This document shows, piece after piece, positions 6,691 through 15,243 of a stretch of 42,925 bases of DNA. The notes beneath the pieces were generated by a model. That model saw nothing but the letters and a program-made list of their open reading frames with translations, did no database searches and was not told the DNA's origin. The stretch is from Actinobacteria bacterium casp-actino2 (lineage in GTDB: Bacteria > Actinomycetota > Acidimicrobiia > Acidimicrobiales > Ilumatobacteraceae). The number at the start of each line of letters is the position of its first letter. Within the stretch, counting starts at the first letter, position 1. The stretch lies in NCBI GenBank assembly GCA_001510335.1, contig LFFB01000082.1, forward strand, positions 1 to 42,925, written 5' to 3'. Made by a program: the position numbers and the translations under genes.

Positions 6691-8199
6691 TTAGAGCCTC
6701 CTCGAAGCGATAGCAGTTGGGATGGAGACAAAAACAATGATTGCTAAAGCGTAGGGACCAGCGCCGGCATAATCCGACACCGATGTATAAGTCCAGAGTC
6801 GTGTCGCCAGTGTCTCAGAGCCAGTTGGGCGCAACAACATGGTGGCAGGAAGCTCTTTCATACCTGCGAGCATGACAAGCGCTCCGGCAGATAAAAGCCC
6901 AGGTGCAAGAAGCGGAAGTGTCACTCGCCGGACAATGCCCCATGGGCTGAGCCCGAGTGAACGTGAAACTTCATCTAAAGAATCGGGGATTTGTTCGGCT
7001 GCGGAACGAATTGAGCCGACTGCCACCGGCAAGAAAAGTGCGACGTAAGCAATGACGAGAAGTGGAGTGCGCAAATAAATCGGCTCAAGTAATCGAACTC
7101 CAAGAAACACCATCGAAATGGCGATGACGATTCCGGGCAAGGCATGCGTGACATATGTGGACTGCTCGAGCAAAGTAGTCGAGCGACTGGGGTAACGACC
7201 CGCCAGGATGCCGATCGGTAACGCCAGCTGGATGGTAGCCAGAGCGGCGAGACCTGAAAAGAACACAGAGTGCCAAAGTGCAGTAGCGATATCAGCCACG
7301 CTGTCCTCACTTCCGTAACGGTAGACCCACGTCACTACCCGCCAAATCGGAAACGCCAGACCCAAGACGACGATGCTGGAGAGAAACGCAATCGCAACCG
7401 GCTTGATGGAAATGCGGTGTCGCGGGTTGGCGTCAACTGATCGCGCAGACAAGTGGGATTCGTTCTGACCGCGAAGTATCTTTTCGCCGAATAAGAGCGC
7501 AAGAGCGATGAGAACCAAGACAATGGCAAGTATCGCCGCTCGACTTGGATTGAATCCCGAGCGATACGAACTGTAAATGACCCAAGTGAAAGCGTCGTAT
7601 CGCATCGTTGCGACTGCACCAAAGTCGCTGAGTACATACAGGGCGACGAGTAGTGCACCAGTTGCGATCGCCCCTCGTACTTGGCGCGCCGCCAGAAGAA
7701 TGAGTTGCAGCGATCGTCCTCGTCCGTGGATAACAGCGATCTCTTCGATGGCTGGGTTGAGTCGACTCAGCGCTGCACATACGGGAAGAAAAACATATGG
7801 ATACGTCACCAAAGTCAGGACGACAAACGCTCCTGTGAATCCGGCCATCGAGGGTCGCCAACTGATCCAGGCAAAGGCCGCCAGATAACTTGGTATGGCG
7901 AGAGGTAAAGCCAGCAATACTCGCCATCCTGCGCGAAAAGGAATATCACCGCGAGTAACGAGCCAAGCCGCCGGAACAGAAATGAAGACGGCGACAATGC
8001 TGACACTTGCAGCAAGAAAAAGACTGCGGGCAACCAGTTTGATCGTTCGTTGCTGCCATATTTCATCCCAAACAAAGTCAAGTCCTCGATCTGATGCGAT
8101 GTCGAAAAGGTAAGCCAGTGGCGCAATTGAAGTCAGTGCCGCTAATAGCCCTGGTAAAACCAAGGCCAATGGCGGTCGCGTCATTCGGATTGCGGTCAC
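6691..8199 (-). CDS. fbpB: Iron(III) ABC transporter, fused two-domain permease
   Basis: A 502-residue integral membrane protein with about twelve hydrophobic segments in two homologous halves, the arrangement of FbpB/SfuB permeases. Each half carries an EAA-type loop for the ATPase: around IEEIAVIHGRGRSLQLILL in the first half and SLDEVSRSLGLSPWGIVRRV in the second. It passes ferric ions released by the periplasmic-type lipoprotein through the cytoplasmic membrane. It lies between the ATPase gene, which it abuts, and the binding-protein gene 15 bases upstream. Family and topology are secure; the substrate comes from the neighbouring FbpA. Confidence 0.92.
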   Translation of the reverse strand: MTAIRMTRPPLALVLPGLLAALTSIAPLAYLFDIASDRGLDFVWDEIWQQRTIKLVARSLFLAASVSIVAVFISVPAAWLVTRGDIPFRAGWRVLLALPLAIPSYLAAFAWISWRPSMAGFTGAFVVLTLVTYPYVFLPVCAALSRLNPAIEEIAVIHGRGRSLQLILLAARQVRGAIATGALLVALYVLSDFGAVATMRYDAFTWVIYSSYRSGFNPSRAAILAIVLVLIALALLFGEKILRGQNESHLSARSVDANPRHRISIKPVAIAFLSSIVVLGLAFPIWRVVTWVYRYGSEDSVADIATALWHSVFFSGLAALATIQLALPIGILAGRYPSRSTTLLEQSTYVTHALPGIVIAISMVFLGVRLLEPIYLRTPLLVIAYVALFLPVAVGSIRSAAEQIPDSLDEVSRSLGLSPWGIVRRVTLPLLAPGLLSAGALVMLAGMKELPATMLLRPTGSETLATRLWTYTSVSDYAGAGPYALAIIVFVSIPTAIASRRL

Positions 8200-8214
8200 G
8201 GTTTCAGGATGCCC

Positions 8215-9357
8215 TTAAAGCGACAGCAGACCAACGTCGTTCAAGAGTTCTTGAGTTTCGGCGATGCTCTGGAGATCTGAAAGATCAATGCTCGGCGGAT
8301 CAAGTTCTTCAAGAGTTGGCAATCCGTCAAATGGTGCAATGCCCTCGACGAGTGGAAACTCAAACGACTTCTCAACAAAGTACTTCTGGGCAATGTCAGA
8401 AACTAGATAACTCGCGAGACATTGTCCACCAGTGGGATTGTCGCTGTTCTCTAATGCACCGATGCCGGCAACATTCACGAGCCCACCAATGTCTCCGGGT
8501 AAGTACTGGTTCTGAGCGACGACGTTCTCTGCACCTTCAGCGGCAATCTTTTCGTAGAGGTAGTAGTGATTCACGAGACCGAGTGCAACTTCTCCGGCGT
8601 TGACCGCATCACGAACTGCGCCGTTCTTTTCATACGCAACGGGTTTGTTGGCGGCGAACGCTTCAAGCCATGCACGTGCATCGTCTTCGCCTCGCAAAAC
8701 TCGTAGTGCGGTGACGAATGATTGCCAGCTGGCATTGGTGGGGGCGAAACCAATCTTTCCTTTCCACTGTGGGTCAAGTAATTCATCGATTGATGTTGGT
8801 GGGGTAGTGGCGAGAGTCGGGTTGAAGATAACGACGCGGGCTCGTCCGCTGGTGCCAACCCAAGTTTTCAATTCGGAGCTGTACTTCGCAGTAACTCGGT
8901 TGAGAACAGAATCTTCAAGTTCGAGAAAAAGACCAGCTTCTGAAACTGCGCCGAGCGCACCAGCATCTTGTGAGAAAAACACATCGGCTGGAGTTGCATT
9001 ACCTTCGGTCAAGATTTGGCCGGCTAATTCTCCGCTATCGCCGTAGCGAACCCCGACTTCAATCCCGGTGTCACTGGTGAACTGGGTGTACAAATCGGCG
9101 ACGAGCTTTTCACTGCGACCGGAGTAAACGGTCAGTGAACCACTTGCTGTTTCGCATGGATCGCTGGCGACAGGGGCGACCATTGAGGTTTCGGAAGGCA
9201 GGTCGGTCGCAGCAGGCTGACTGTTTTCTGAAGTCTCCGAGCCGCCACAAGCTGCCAATGTGAACATACTCAAGGCTGCGAGGCTGACCATTGAGATGGG
9301 GGCCTTGCGGCGGGCTTTTGTCCTTGATGTTGTCCTTGATGTACCTGTCGATGCCAT
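8215..9357 (-). CDS. fbpA: Iron(III)-binding lipoprotein of the ABC transporter
   Basis: A 380-residue extracytoplasmic binding protein. After a basic N-terminus there is a hydrophobic stretch and a lipobox (TLAAC, Cys37), so it should be anchored to the membrane as a lipoprotein. The mature part opens with the VYSGRSEKL strand typical of FbpA, then has FFSQDAGALGAV and the tandem tyrosines NHYY (Tyr265/266) that hold Fe3+ in this family, with another tyrosine three residues on. The start at 9357 is chosen because GGAAAG sits about nine bases upstream and because an earlier in-frame start at 9402 would lie inside the iron box. Expression is likely repressed by iron-loaded IdeR/DtxR. First gene of fbpABC. 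Confidence 0.92.
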   Translation of the reverse strand: MASTGTSRTTSRTKARRKAPISMVSLAALSMFTLAACGGSETSENSQPAATDLPSETSMVAPVASDPCETASGSLTVYSGRSEKLVADLYTQFTSDTGIEVGVRYGDSGELAGQILTEGNATPADVFFSQDAGALGAVSEAGLFLELEDSVLNRVTAKYSSELKTWVGTSGRARVVIFNPTLATTPPTSIDELLDPQWKGKIGFAPTNASWQSFVTALRVLRGEDDARAWLEAFAANKPVAYEKNGAVRDAVNAGEVALGLVNHYYLYEKIAAEGAENVVAQNQYLPGDIGGLVNVAGIGALENSDNPTGGQCLASYLVSDIAQKYFVEKSFEFPLVEGIAPFDGLPTLEELDPPSIDLSDLQSIAETQELLNDVGLLSL

Positions 9358-9385
9358 GGCGTTGTTTCTTTCCGGTAGATGCTTG

Positions 9386-9418
9386 TCAGGTGAGCCTAAC
9401 ATCTGGTAGGCATGCCTA
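9386..9418 (-). promoter_or_regulatory. IdeR/DtxR-type iron box with an adjacent half-related palindrome
   Basis: Read on the minus strand, bases 9404-9386 are AGATGTTAGGCTCACCTGA, matching 14 of 19 positions of the classical iron box TTAGGTTAGGCTAACCTAA. A -10-like TAGGCT lies inside it, so a bound repressor would block RNA polymerase. Three bases further upstream is a perfect 12 bp palindrome, TAGGCATGCCTA (9407-9418), that could bind a second dimer. The position, 29 to 61 bases before the fbpA start, fits repression by iron. Confidence 0.75.
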
Positions 9419-9442
9419 ACAACAAAGGTCCAAGAATTTTGG

Positions 9443-9464
9443 CGAGATCACTGCGCTGATCTCG
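9443..9464. promoter_or_regulatory. Inverted repeat between fbpA and ilvD
   Basis: CGAGATCA, six bases, TGATCTCG: a perfect 8+8 inverted repeat in the divergent region, 31 bases before the ilvD start. It would sit just upstream of the ilvD -10 element and could be an operator. There is no T-run, so a terminator is unlikely. Confidence 0.4.
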
Positions 9465-9483
9465 AAGAACTTGATGCCACGGC

Positions 9484-9489
9484 TACCGT
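9484..9489 (+). promoter_or_regulatory. Candidate -10 element (TACCGT) of a leaderless ilvD promoter
   Basis: TACCGT ends six bases before the ilvD ATG at 9496. The intervening GGAGGC touches the start codon and is too close to act as a normal ribosome-binding site, so leaderless transcription is the simpler reading. Confidence 0.45.
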
Positions 9490-9495
9490 GGAGGC

Positions 9496-11220
9496 ATGTC
9501 TGAAGCAAACTCCCCGAAAAAGATGTCTGAAACGACTGTCGATATCAAGCCCCGCAGTCGTGACGTTACTGATGGCATCCAAAAGGCTGCCTCTCGCGCC
9601 ATGTTGCGGGCCGTGGGGCTCACCGATGACGATTGGGAAAAGCCCCAGGTCGGAATTGCCTCGTCGTGGAATGAGATCACTCCCTGCAATATGTCGATTC
9701 GTCGTTTAACGACTGCCGCCAAAGAAGGCGTTCGTGCCGTGGGTGGAGTTGCCCTTGAGTTCGGAACCATCACGGTGAGCGACGGAATCTCAATGGGTCA
9801 CGAAGGTATGCGGGCCTCGTTGGTGAGCCGCGAAGTGATCGCCGACTCGGTTGAAACCGTGATGCATGGTGAGCGTCTTGACGGACTCGTTGCAACGGGT
9901 GGATGCGACAAGAGCATGCCCGGAATGATGATGGCGATCGCACGTCTCAATTTGCCAGCCGTATTCGTATACAACGGTTCAACGATGCCGGGATATCTTG
10001 ATGGAAAAGCTCTTGACATCACTTCGGTGTTTGAAGCAATTGGCGCCTGCGCTGCCGGAACGATTACCGAAGAAGAGTTGGGCGAAATTGAACGTCACGC
10101 ATGCCCAGGTGAAGGTGCATGTGGCGGAATGTTCACCGCGAACACGATGTCGTCGATTGGTGAGGCACTTGGATTGTCGTTGCCAGGCTCGGCTTCGGCG
10201 CCGGCTATCGACACCCGTCGTGAAGTAGACGCACGTCTTGCCGGAGAAGCTGTCGTAAACATGTTGCGACTCGGAATTCGCCCGAGCGACATTCTCACGA
10301 AGAAGGCATTCGAAAATGCGATAGCGCTGGCAAACGCTTTGGGTGGAAGTACGAACGCAGTGTTGCACTTGTTGGCGATTGCCAATGAAGCTGGCGTTGA
10401 ACTGAATCTTGAAGACTTCAATCGCATCGCCGCGAAGGTTCCGCACATCGCCGACATGAAGCCGGGTGGAAAATTTCACATGACCGACCTTGACCGCATC
10501 GGTGGAGTTCCGGTGGTGTTGAAGATGTTGTTGGATGCTGGTTTGTTGCACGGTGATGTGATGACAGTGACTGGTAAGACCATGGCCGAAAACTTGGCCG
10601 AGATCAATCCACCGGCTCCTGATGGAGTTGTCGTACATCCGTTGAGTGCACCGATCAACGTTGAAGGTGGATTGCTGATCTTGACCGGATCGCTTGCTCC
10701 TAAGGGCAGCGTTGTGAAGGTTGCGGGTCTTACCCCCGAACAACGTTTGTTTGAAGGAACCGCGCGAGTGTTCGACGGTGAAGACGGTGCGATGGCAGCA
10801 ATTATGGCTGGCGAAATTCAGCCCAACACGGTGCTCGTGATTCGCTACGAAGGTCCCAAGGGCGGACCAGGAATGCGCGAAATGTTGGCGATCACTGGTG
10901 CGATGAAGGGTGCTGGCCGCGGTTACGACTGTGCCTTGATTACTGACGGTCGCTTCAGCGGTGGCACATGGGGCTTCTGCATTGGGCATGTCGCCCCAGA
11001 AGCAGTTGACGGCGGTCCGATTGCGTTCGTGCGAGATGGAGACCAGATCAAGATTAAGATCGCCAACTTTGGTTTAGATCTATTGGTCGATGAATCCGAA
11101 ATGGCTAAGCGTCGTGAAGGTTGGAAGCCGAACCCACCGCGTTACACGAGTGGCGTGTTGGGCAAGTATGCCAAGTTGGCGCAAGGTGCCGAAAAGGGCG
11201 CCATCACCAACCTGATCTAA
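9496..11220 (+). CDS. ilvD: Dihydroxy-acid dehydratase
   Basis: IlvD dehydrates 2,3-dihydroxy-isovalerate and 2,3-dihydroxy-methylvalerate to the 2-oxo acids that give valine, leucine and isoleucine. The 574-residue length is normal. Iron-sulfur cysteines are visible at Cys64 (ITPCN), Cys137 (GGCDKSMPG) and Cys209 ([12 protein letters not shown]). The end of the protein has the conserved DGRFSGGT.G motif, here [20 protein letters not shown]. It stands alone, about 5 kb from ilvBNC and apparently outside its attenuation control. It is divergent from fbpA, which may be more than coincidence because the enzyme needs an iron-sulfur cluster. The gene ends just before a 49 bp palindromic repeat. 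Confidence 0.97.
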   Translation: MSEANSPKKMSETTVDIKPRSRDVTDGIQKAASRAMLRAVGLTDDDWEKPQVGIASSWNEITPCNMSIRRLTTAAKEGVRAVGGVALEFGTITVSDGISMGHEGMRASLVSREVIADSVETVMHGERLDGLVATGGCDKSMPGMMMAIARLNLPAVFVYNGSTMPGYLDGKALDITSVFEAIGACAAGTITEEELGEIERHACPGEGACGGMFTANTMSSIGEALGLSLPGSASAPAIDTRREVDARLAGEAVVNMLRLGIRPSDILTKKAFENAIALANALGGSTNAVLHLLAIANEAGVELNLEDFNRIAAKVPHIADMKPGGKFHMTDLDRIGGVPVVLKMLLDAGLLHGDVMTVTGKTMAENLAEINPPAPDGVVVHPLSAPINVEGGLLILTGSLAPKGSVVKVAGLTPEQRLFEGTARVFDGEDGAMAAIMAGEIQPNTVLVIRYEGPKGGPGMREMLAITGAMKGAGRGYDCALITDGRFSGGTWGFCIGHVAPEAVDGGPIAFVRDGDQIKIKIANFGLDLLVDESEMAKRREGWKPNPPRYTSGVLGKYAKLAQGAEKGAITNLI

Positions 11221-11225
11221 TCCCG

Positions 11226-11274
11226 CCACTTTGGAATATCGCTGCCGCTACGCGGCAATAACTTTCCAAAGTGG
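11226..11274. repeat. 49 bp palindromic repeat, copy A
   Basis: Outer arms CCACTTTGGAA (11226-11236) and TTCCAAAGTGG (11264-11274) are perfect complements. Inside them is a second stem, TGCCGC / GCGGCA (11243-11248 and 11252-11257), with a 3-base loop. The same 49 bp architecture, with identical outer and inner arms, recurs at 21165-21213. It starts six bases after the ilvD stop and faces the converging DUF3054 gene. There is no T-run on either side, so it is not a textbook intrinsic terminator, although it may act as a bidirectional one. Confidence 0.85.
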
Positions 11275-11281
11275 TGAGTTA

Positions 11282-11641
11282 TTACCGGTTCAAGCGTTTG
11301 CGGGCGAGTGCACGCCAGCCATTGAGAAACGCACACAAAAACACTGTCGCGACAATGATGAATGCCGTCGCGGTCCCATCGCTGAAAACGAAATGGCGCA
11401 AAACCATTCCGAGGATGATTGTGGTGAGCCAAATGATTACTCCGGTTTGAAGTTCCAGTGGCTTCTTCCAGGCTTGTGTCGCCAACCAGCCTGCGACTGC
11501 GGCAATTAAGAAAGGCGCGGCAACGCGGAAAATCCCGGCAGCTGCTTCGCCTTCATCATGGTTCTTGCGACCGATGGCTACAAAGAGCACGATGCAGAGC
11601 ACATCAGTAACTGCAGACCACAAAACTACTTTTGACTTCAT
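11282..11641 (-). CDS. DUF3054-type small membrane protein
   Basis: A 119-residue protein with four hydrophobic segments, at about residues 8-23, 38-56, 67-83 and 89-107, separated by short charged loops and ending in basic residues (RALARKRLNR), so its C-terminus is probably cytoplasmic. The pattern FVFSDGTATAFIIVATVFLCAFLNGWR is what I recall for actinobacterial DUF3054 proteins. Function unknown. It starts four bases after the stop of the molybdoenzyme gene and is likely in that operon; the 49 bp repeat lies just past its stop. There is no catalytic motif, and a structural or transport role is only a guess. Confidence 0.75.
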   Translation of the reverse strand: MKSKVVLWSAVTDVLCIVLFVAIGRKNHDEGEAAAGIFRVAAPFLIAAVAGWLATQAWKKPLELQTGVIIWLTTIILGMVLRHFVFSDGTATAFIIVATVFLCAFLNGWRALARKRLNR

Positions 11642-11645
11642 GACA

Positions 11646-13865
11646 TCACCCTTTGTTGATTTTCTCGATAGTTACGACTGCGTTGTAATCGGGTATGCGA
11701 CTCGCATCATCATTGATGCCAGCATCGATGAGCACATTGCCCTCGGGCCAGTGCACCTGAATTGAGCGCGACGGTAATGCCACGATTTTTACTCGTGCAT
11801 TCATTGACCCGATGTCACTTCGCAAAAGCACAGGATCACCTTCAACAACTTTCAACATGGCTGCATCTCGGGCATCGATGTAGACGGCATCACGGGTCGC
11901 CCCAGTTAACGGATCAATTTCGTTGAAGATCATCGAATTGAATTGCTTTCCCCGTCGAGTCGACAAGAAAAAGGATCCTTCGGGAACTGTTGGGGGAGAG
12001 ACAGCAAGATTGGTGAATCGCGCCCGGCTATCTGGAAGTGGGAACTTTCCACCTTCGCACAGGTGGCGACCGCCATATTGAATCGCATCGTGAGTCTTCG
12101 ACAGATTTTCGATACCTGCATACATAGGAACGACGTGTGCTATCTCTGTTCTCAATGCCTTGTTGTCGGTCCATGAGAAATGTGGTTCAAGCGCGGGGTT
12201 CATTCTCATTGCAATGTCCGAGAAAATACGCCATTCACTACGTGCTTCGCCTGGAGCGGAAACAATTTCGGGACTAAACGCAATTTGGCGTTCGGTTGTG
12301 GTGCTGGTGCCACCACCCTCTTGTTCGTACCGAGTTGCGGCTGGCAACAAAATGATGTCATCGCCGTCAATGAACATTTGCGACGTCAGAACGATGTCTT
12401 GGTGAATGCGTAAAGGCACTCGAGATAAAGCTGTTTCAACACGTTTTGGATCGGGCATGACATCTAAGAAATTCGAGCCATCCAAATAGAGCACATCAAG
12501 TTCGTCGCGTTCGGCAGCCAAAACCATTTCTGGTGCGGTGATTCCGGGTGTCGACGGAACTGCAAATCCCCAGAGGGCCGAGAGTTCGAGCGCCGATTCT
12601 TCGGAGACAGTGACTCCTCCTGGGAAGGAGGTTGCGTATGCGCCCATTTCTGCGCCACCTTGAACACCTGAGTGTCCGCGAATCGGCATGAGGCCCGCTC
12701 CGTTGCGTCCGACATTTCCGCGGGCGAGAGCGACGTTCACAATTGCTTGCACGCCTTCGACGCCATAGCGATGTTGAGTAATGCCCATGCTCCAAATCAG
12801 AACAGCACTCTGTGACGTCGCGTAAAGATCAGCGAGTGCTGTCAATGTTGAATGATCAACGCCAGCATCAATCAACAATTCATCAATATCGAGTGTTGAT
12901 AAATGCTGCACAAGCTCGTCCCAACCCGAAGTGTGTTGGTCGATGAATAATTGATCAGTGGCATGACGCTCAAGCAAAACTTTGAGCAACGCATTAGCTA
13001 GCGCAACGTCGCCTTCTGGACGAACGGGCACATGCAAATCGCACAATTTGGTGCCGAATAACAACGACTCAGCCTTTGACGGAACCCAATATCTCTCGAG
13101 TCCAGGTTCAAGAAACGGGTTGATGACAACGACTTTGGCACCATTCTTTTTGGCCTCATAGAGATACTTCGTGAAGACCGGTTGATTGTTGGCAACGTTG
13201 GCGCCCCACAAAATGACGACATCGGTTTCGAGTACATCTTGCAAACTGCATGTACTCGCAGCGACTCCGATCGTTGACTTTAAGCCGATTGTGGACGGAG
13301 CGTGACAGGTTCGCGCTGCCGAATCAACGTTGGCGACACCCATGGCGCGTGCGGCTTTTCCTGCGACGTAATACGACTCGTTGGTCAGTCCGCGACTCGT
13401 CAGGTAGATGGCGGTTCGATCTCCTCCCGCAGCGCGAATACCCAGACCGACGGCATCAAGAGCCTCGTCCCACGAGATGCGTGCAAATCCCTTTTCTCCA
13501 CGCTGACGTCGCATCGGGTAGGCGAGACGCCCCATCTCGCGAAGTTCTGTTCCAGTGCGCCTGCGTAGCCACGAAACATCACTTAACACCGAATGATCAA
13601 AAGCAGGTGCACAGTTGACCTCAAGAAGTTTCAAACGCGTTGTACACAAATGGATTCCATCAAGAGTCCAATCATGAAATCCCGCTACGCCGAGAGCGCA
13701 ACCATCGCAAACGCCTTCGCTGAGTATCTTCCACGCCCGCTTTGGCGTGCGACGAACATTGACTGCGACGCGCGTCATCTCTGCGAGATGATTGGGTTTG
13801 GTATGGCCAATGCCGTTTGGCGACAGGCTCACCCAAGATTTTGGATTCCAGAGGCGACGCGCCAC
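11646..13865 (-). CDS. Formate-dehydrogenase-like molybdopterin oxidoreductase (FdhF/YdeP-type)
   Basis: A 739-residue protein of the bis-molybdopterin oxidoreductase superfamily. An N-terminal cysteine group is at residues 53, 56 and 74 (CDGCALG and HLCTTRL). At residue 187 the motif AARTCHAPS aligns with the selenocysteine motif of E. coli FdhF, giving cysteine as the presumed molybdenum ligand. WGANVANNQPVFTKYL and GAKVVVINP follow as in FdhF. The C-terminal domain (RGKQFNSMIFNEIDPLTGATRDAVYI) binds the second pterin. It belongs to the YdeP-like group, whose members are often of unknown substrate, so formate oxidation is not established. GTG start seven bases after the ino1 stop; DUF3054 follows. 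No diaphorase or electron-transfer subunit, and no fdhD, is in the window. Confidence 0.85.
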   Translation of the reverse strand: MARRLWNPKSWVSLSPNGIGHTKPNHLAEMTRVAVNVRRTPKRAWKILSEGVCDGCALGVAGFHDWTLDGIHLCTTRLKLLEVNCAPAFDHSVLSDVSWLRRRTGTELREMGRLAYPMRRQRGEKGFARISWDEALDAVGLGIRAAGGDRTAIYLTSRGLTNESYYVAGKAARAMGVANVDSAARTCHAPSTIGLKSTIGVAASTCSLQDVLETDVVILWGANVANNQPVFTKYLYEAKKNGAKVVVINPFLEPGLERYWVPSKAESLLFGTKLCDLHVPVRPEGDVALANALLKVLLERHATDQLFIDQHTSGWDELVQHLSTLDIDELLIDAGVDHSTLTALADLYATSQSAVLIWSMGITQHRYGVEGVQAIVNVALARGNVGRNGAGLMPIRGHSGVQGGAEMGAYATSFPGGVTVSEESALELSALWGFAVPSTPGITAPEMVLAAERDELDVLYLDGSNFLDVMPDPKRVETALSRVPLRIHQDIVLTSQMFIDGDDIILLPAATRYEQEGGGTSTTTERQIAFSPEIVSAPGEARSEWRIFSDIAMRMNPALEPHFSWTDNKALRTEIAHVVPMYAGIENLSKTHDAIQYGGRHLCEGGKFPLPDSRARFTNLAVSPPTVPEGSFFLSTRRGKQFNSMIFNEIDPLTGATRDAVYIDARDAAMLKVVEGDPVLLRSDIGSMNARVKIVALPSRSIQVHWPEGNVLIDAGINDDASRIPDYNAVVTIEKINKG

Positions 13866-13871
13866 TGGTGA

Positions 13872-15200
13872 TCAAATTTCTTCGTAGTACTCGCGGCCGA
13901 GATGGGTGATGACATCTTCGCCCATCATCCAACGCAACGTGTTCTTCAACTTGGTGAGCTGAATGAACAAGTCATGCTCGGGGTAGAGGCCGGGTGCAAC
14001 CTGTGGGCTCTTGTAGTAGAAGCTCAACCACTCTTGGATGCCACCCATACCAGCGCGCTGTGCAAGGTCGCTCAACAAGATGAGGTCAAGTGCAAGCGGA
14101 GCAGCGAGGATCGAGTCACGACACAAGAAGTTCACCTTGATCTGCATGGGGTAACCCAACCAGCCAGTGATATCAATGTTGTCCCAACCCTCTTTAGCAT
14201 CGCCGCGAGGTGGGTAGTAGTTGATCGAGACTTTGTGGAAAACATTGCCGTACAACTCGGGGTACTTTGACGGCTGCAAAATGTCTTCAAGCACGCCAAG
14301 CTTTGATTCTTCCTTCGTCTTGAAGTTTTCGGGTGCATCAAGCACTTCGCCGTCACGGTTGCCAAGAATGTTGGTGCTGTACCAACCCGACAAGCCGAGC
14401 ATGCGGGCCTTGAGCATTGGGGCCAGAACAGTCTTCATGAGAGTTTGACCGGTCTTGAAGTCTTTGCCAGAAATCGGGATGTTCTTTTCAGTTGCGAATT
14501 GACGCAACACCGGTGCGTCTACAGCCAAGTTCGGTGCACCGTTATTGAACGGAACGCCTTCAAGCAATGCCGCGTATGCATACAACTGACATGGTGAAAC
14601 TATTTCATCGTTGGCGTCAATGGCCTTCTCGAATGATTCGAGGTCCATGTGCGCCTTGCCTGGCTCGATGAAGATTTCGGTACTTGCACACCAGATCATG
14701 ACAACGCGCTCAACTTGCTTCTCTTCTTTGAAGCGATTGATGTCTTCGCGAATTGCGTTGAGCATGCCGCGCTTGCTGCTGATGGGCTTGACGTGTTCGC
14801 CATCAAGGTTGCGCGCATACTTGCGTTCGAAGGCTGCTTGCATAGGGCGAATCTCGCGCAGTGCATCACTAATTGCTTCAATGTGCTTGCCACTCTCAAG
14901 CACGCCAGCACGACTCGCTGAAACGTAGGCATCGTCGGGGTAGACATCCCAGGCGCCCCACACGATGTCATTGAGCGTTGCTAACGGAACAAAATCCTTG
15001 ATGAGAGGTGAGCGATCTTCGGTGCGCTTACCGAGGCGAATAGTGCCCATCTGTGTGAGCGAACCGATAGGCGATCCGAGGCCACGCTTGGTGAGTTCGA
15101 CGCCGGCAATAAGGGTTGAAGCCACTGCGCCAAGACCAACTGTGAGGACGCCGAGGCGACCGGTAGCCGGAGCAACAATGGGGGACGGGGGAGTAGACAT
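13872..15200 (-). CDS. ino1: Inositol-3-phosphate synthase (long, ~440-residue type)
   Basis: Converts glucose 6-phosphate to inositol 3-phosphate using NAD. The Rossmann loop GLGAVASTLIAG is at residues 22-33. The catalytic-domain motifs SGKDFKTGQTLMKT, GWYSTNILGNRDGEVL and KVSINYYPPRGD are all present. At 442 residues it is longer than the ~365-residue mycobacterial Ino1 and resembles the longer type known from other bacteria. Inositol phosphate feeds phosphatidylinositol and mycothiol, which fits the mycothiol-isomerase-type protein at 27634. It is first in an operon with the molybdoenzyme and DUF3054 genes, a pairing with no obvious logic. A -10-like TAGCCT lies six bases before the ATG. 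Confidence 0.92.
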   Translation of the reverse strand: MSTPPSPIVAPATGRLGVLTVGLGAVASTLIAGVELTKRGLGSPIGSLTQMGTIRLGKRTEDRSPLIKDFVPLATLNDIVWGAWDVYPDDAYVSASRAGVLESGKHIEAISDALREIRPMQAAFERKYARNLDGEHVKPISSKRGMLNAIREDINRFKEEKQVERVVMIWCASTEIFIEPGKAHMDLESFEKAIDANDEIVSPCQLYAYAALLEGVPFNNGAPNLAVDAPVLRQFATEKNIPISGKDFKTGQTLMKTVLAPMLKARMLGLSGWYSTNILGNRDGEVLDAPENFKTKEESKLGVLEDILQPSKYPELYGNVFHKVSINYYPPRGDAKEGWDNIDITGWLGYPMQIKVNFLCRDSILAAPLALDLILLSDLAQRAGMGGIQEWLSFYYKSPQVAPGLYPEHDLFIQLTKLKNTLRWMMGEDVITHLGREYYEEI

Positions 15201-15206
15201 CCCATC

Positions 15207-15212
15207 AGGCTA
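15207..15212 (-). promoter_or_regulatory. Candidate -10 element (TAGCCT) of a leaderless ino1 promoter
   Basis: On the minus strand TAGCCT is followed by six bases and the ino1 ATG at 15200. It is only 18 bases from the -10 element of the divergent folD promoter, so the two promoters should overlap physically. Confidence 0.45.
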
Positions 15213-15230
15213 GGCGGTGAGTACTTGCCC

Positions 15231-15236
15231 TAGCAT
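15231..15236 (+). promoter_or_regulatory. Candidate -10 element (TAGCAT) of a leaderless folD promoter
   Basis: TAGCAT, seven bases, then ATG at 15244. The same TAGCAT-N7-ATG arrangement occurs before the aminotransferase gene at 23290. No Shine-Dalgarno sequence is visible here. Confidence 0.45.
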
Positions 15237-15243
15237 GACTTCC

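Noticed and set aside
9358-9402. N-terminal extension of fbpA
   Set aside because: It would place the start codon inside the iron box, and the ATG at 9357 has GGAAAG at a suitable distance.
9979-10989. 336-codon open frame on the minus strand inside ilvD
   Set aside because: It is antisense to a clearly conserved ilvD, has no recognisable domain and a composition rich in Ser, His and Arg that is typical of a shadow frame.
13302-13568. Selenocysteine or in-frame stop in the FdhF-like gene
   Set aside because: The frame is uninterrupted and a cysteine codon occupies the molybdenum-ligand position (residue 187).
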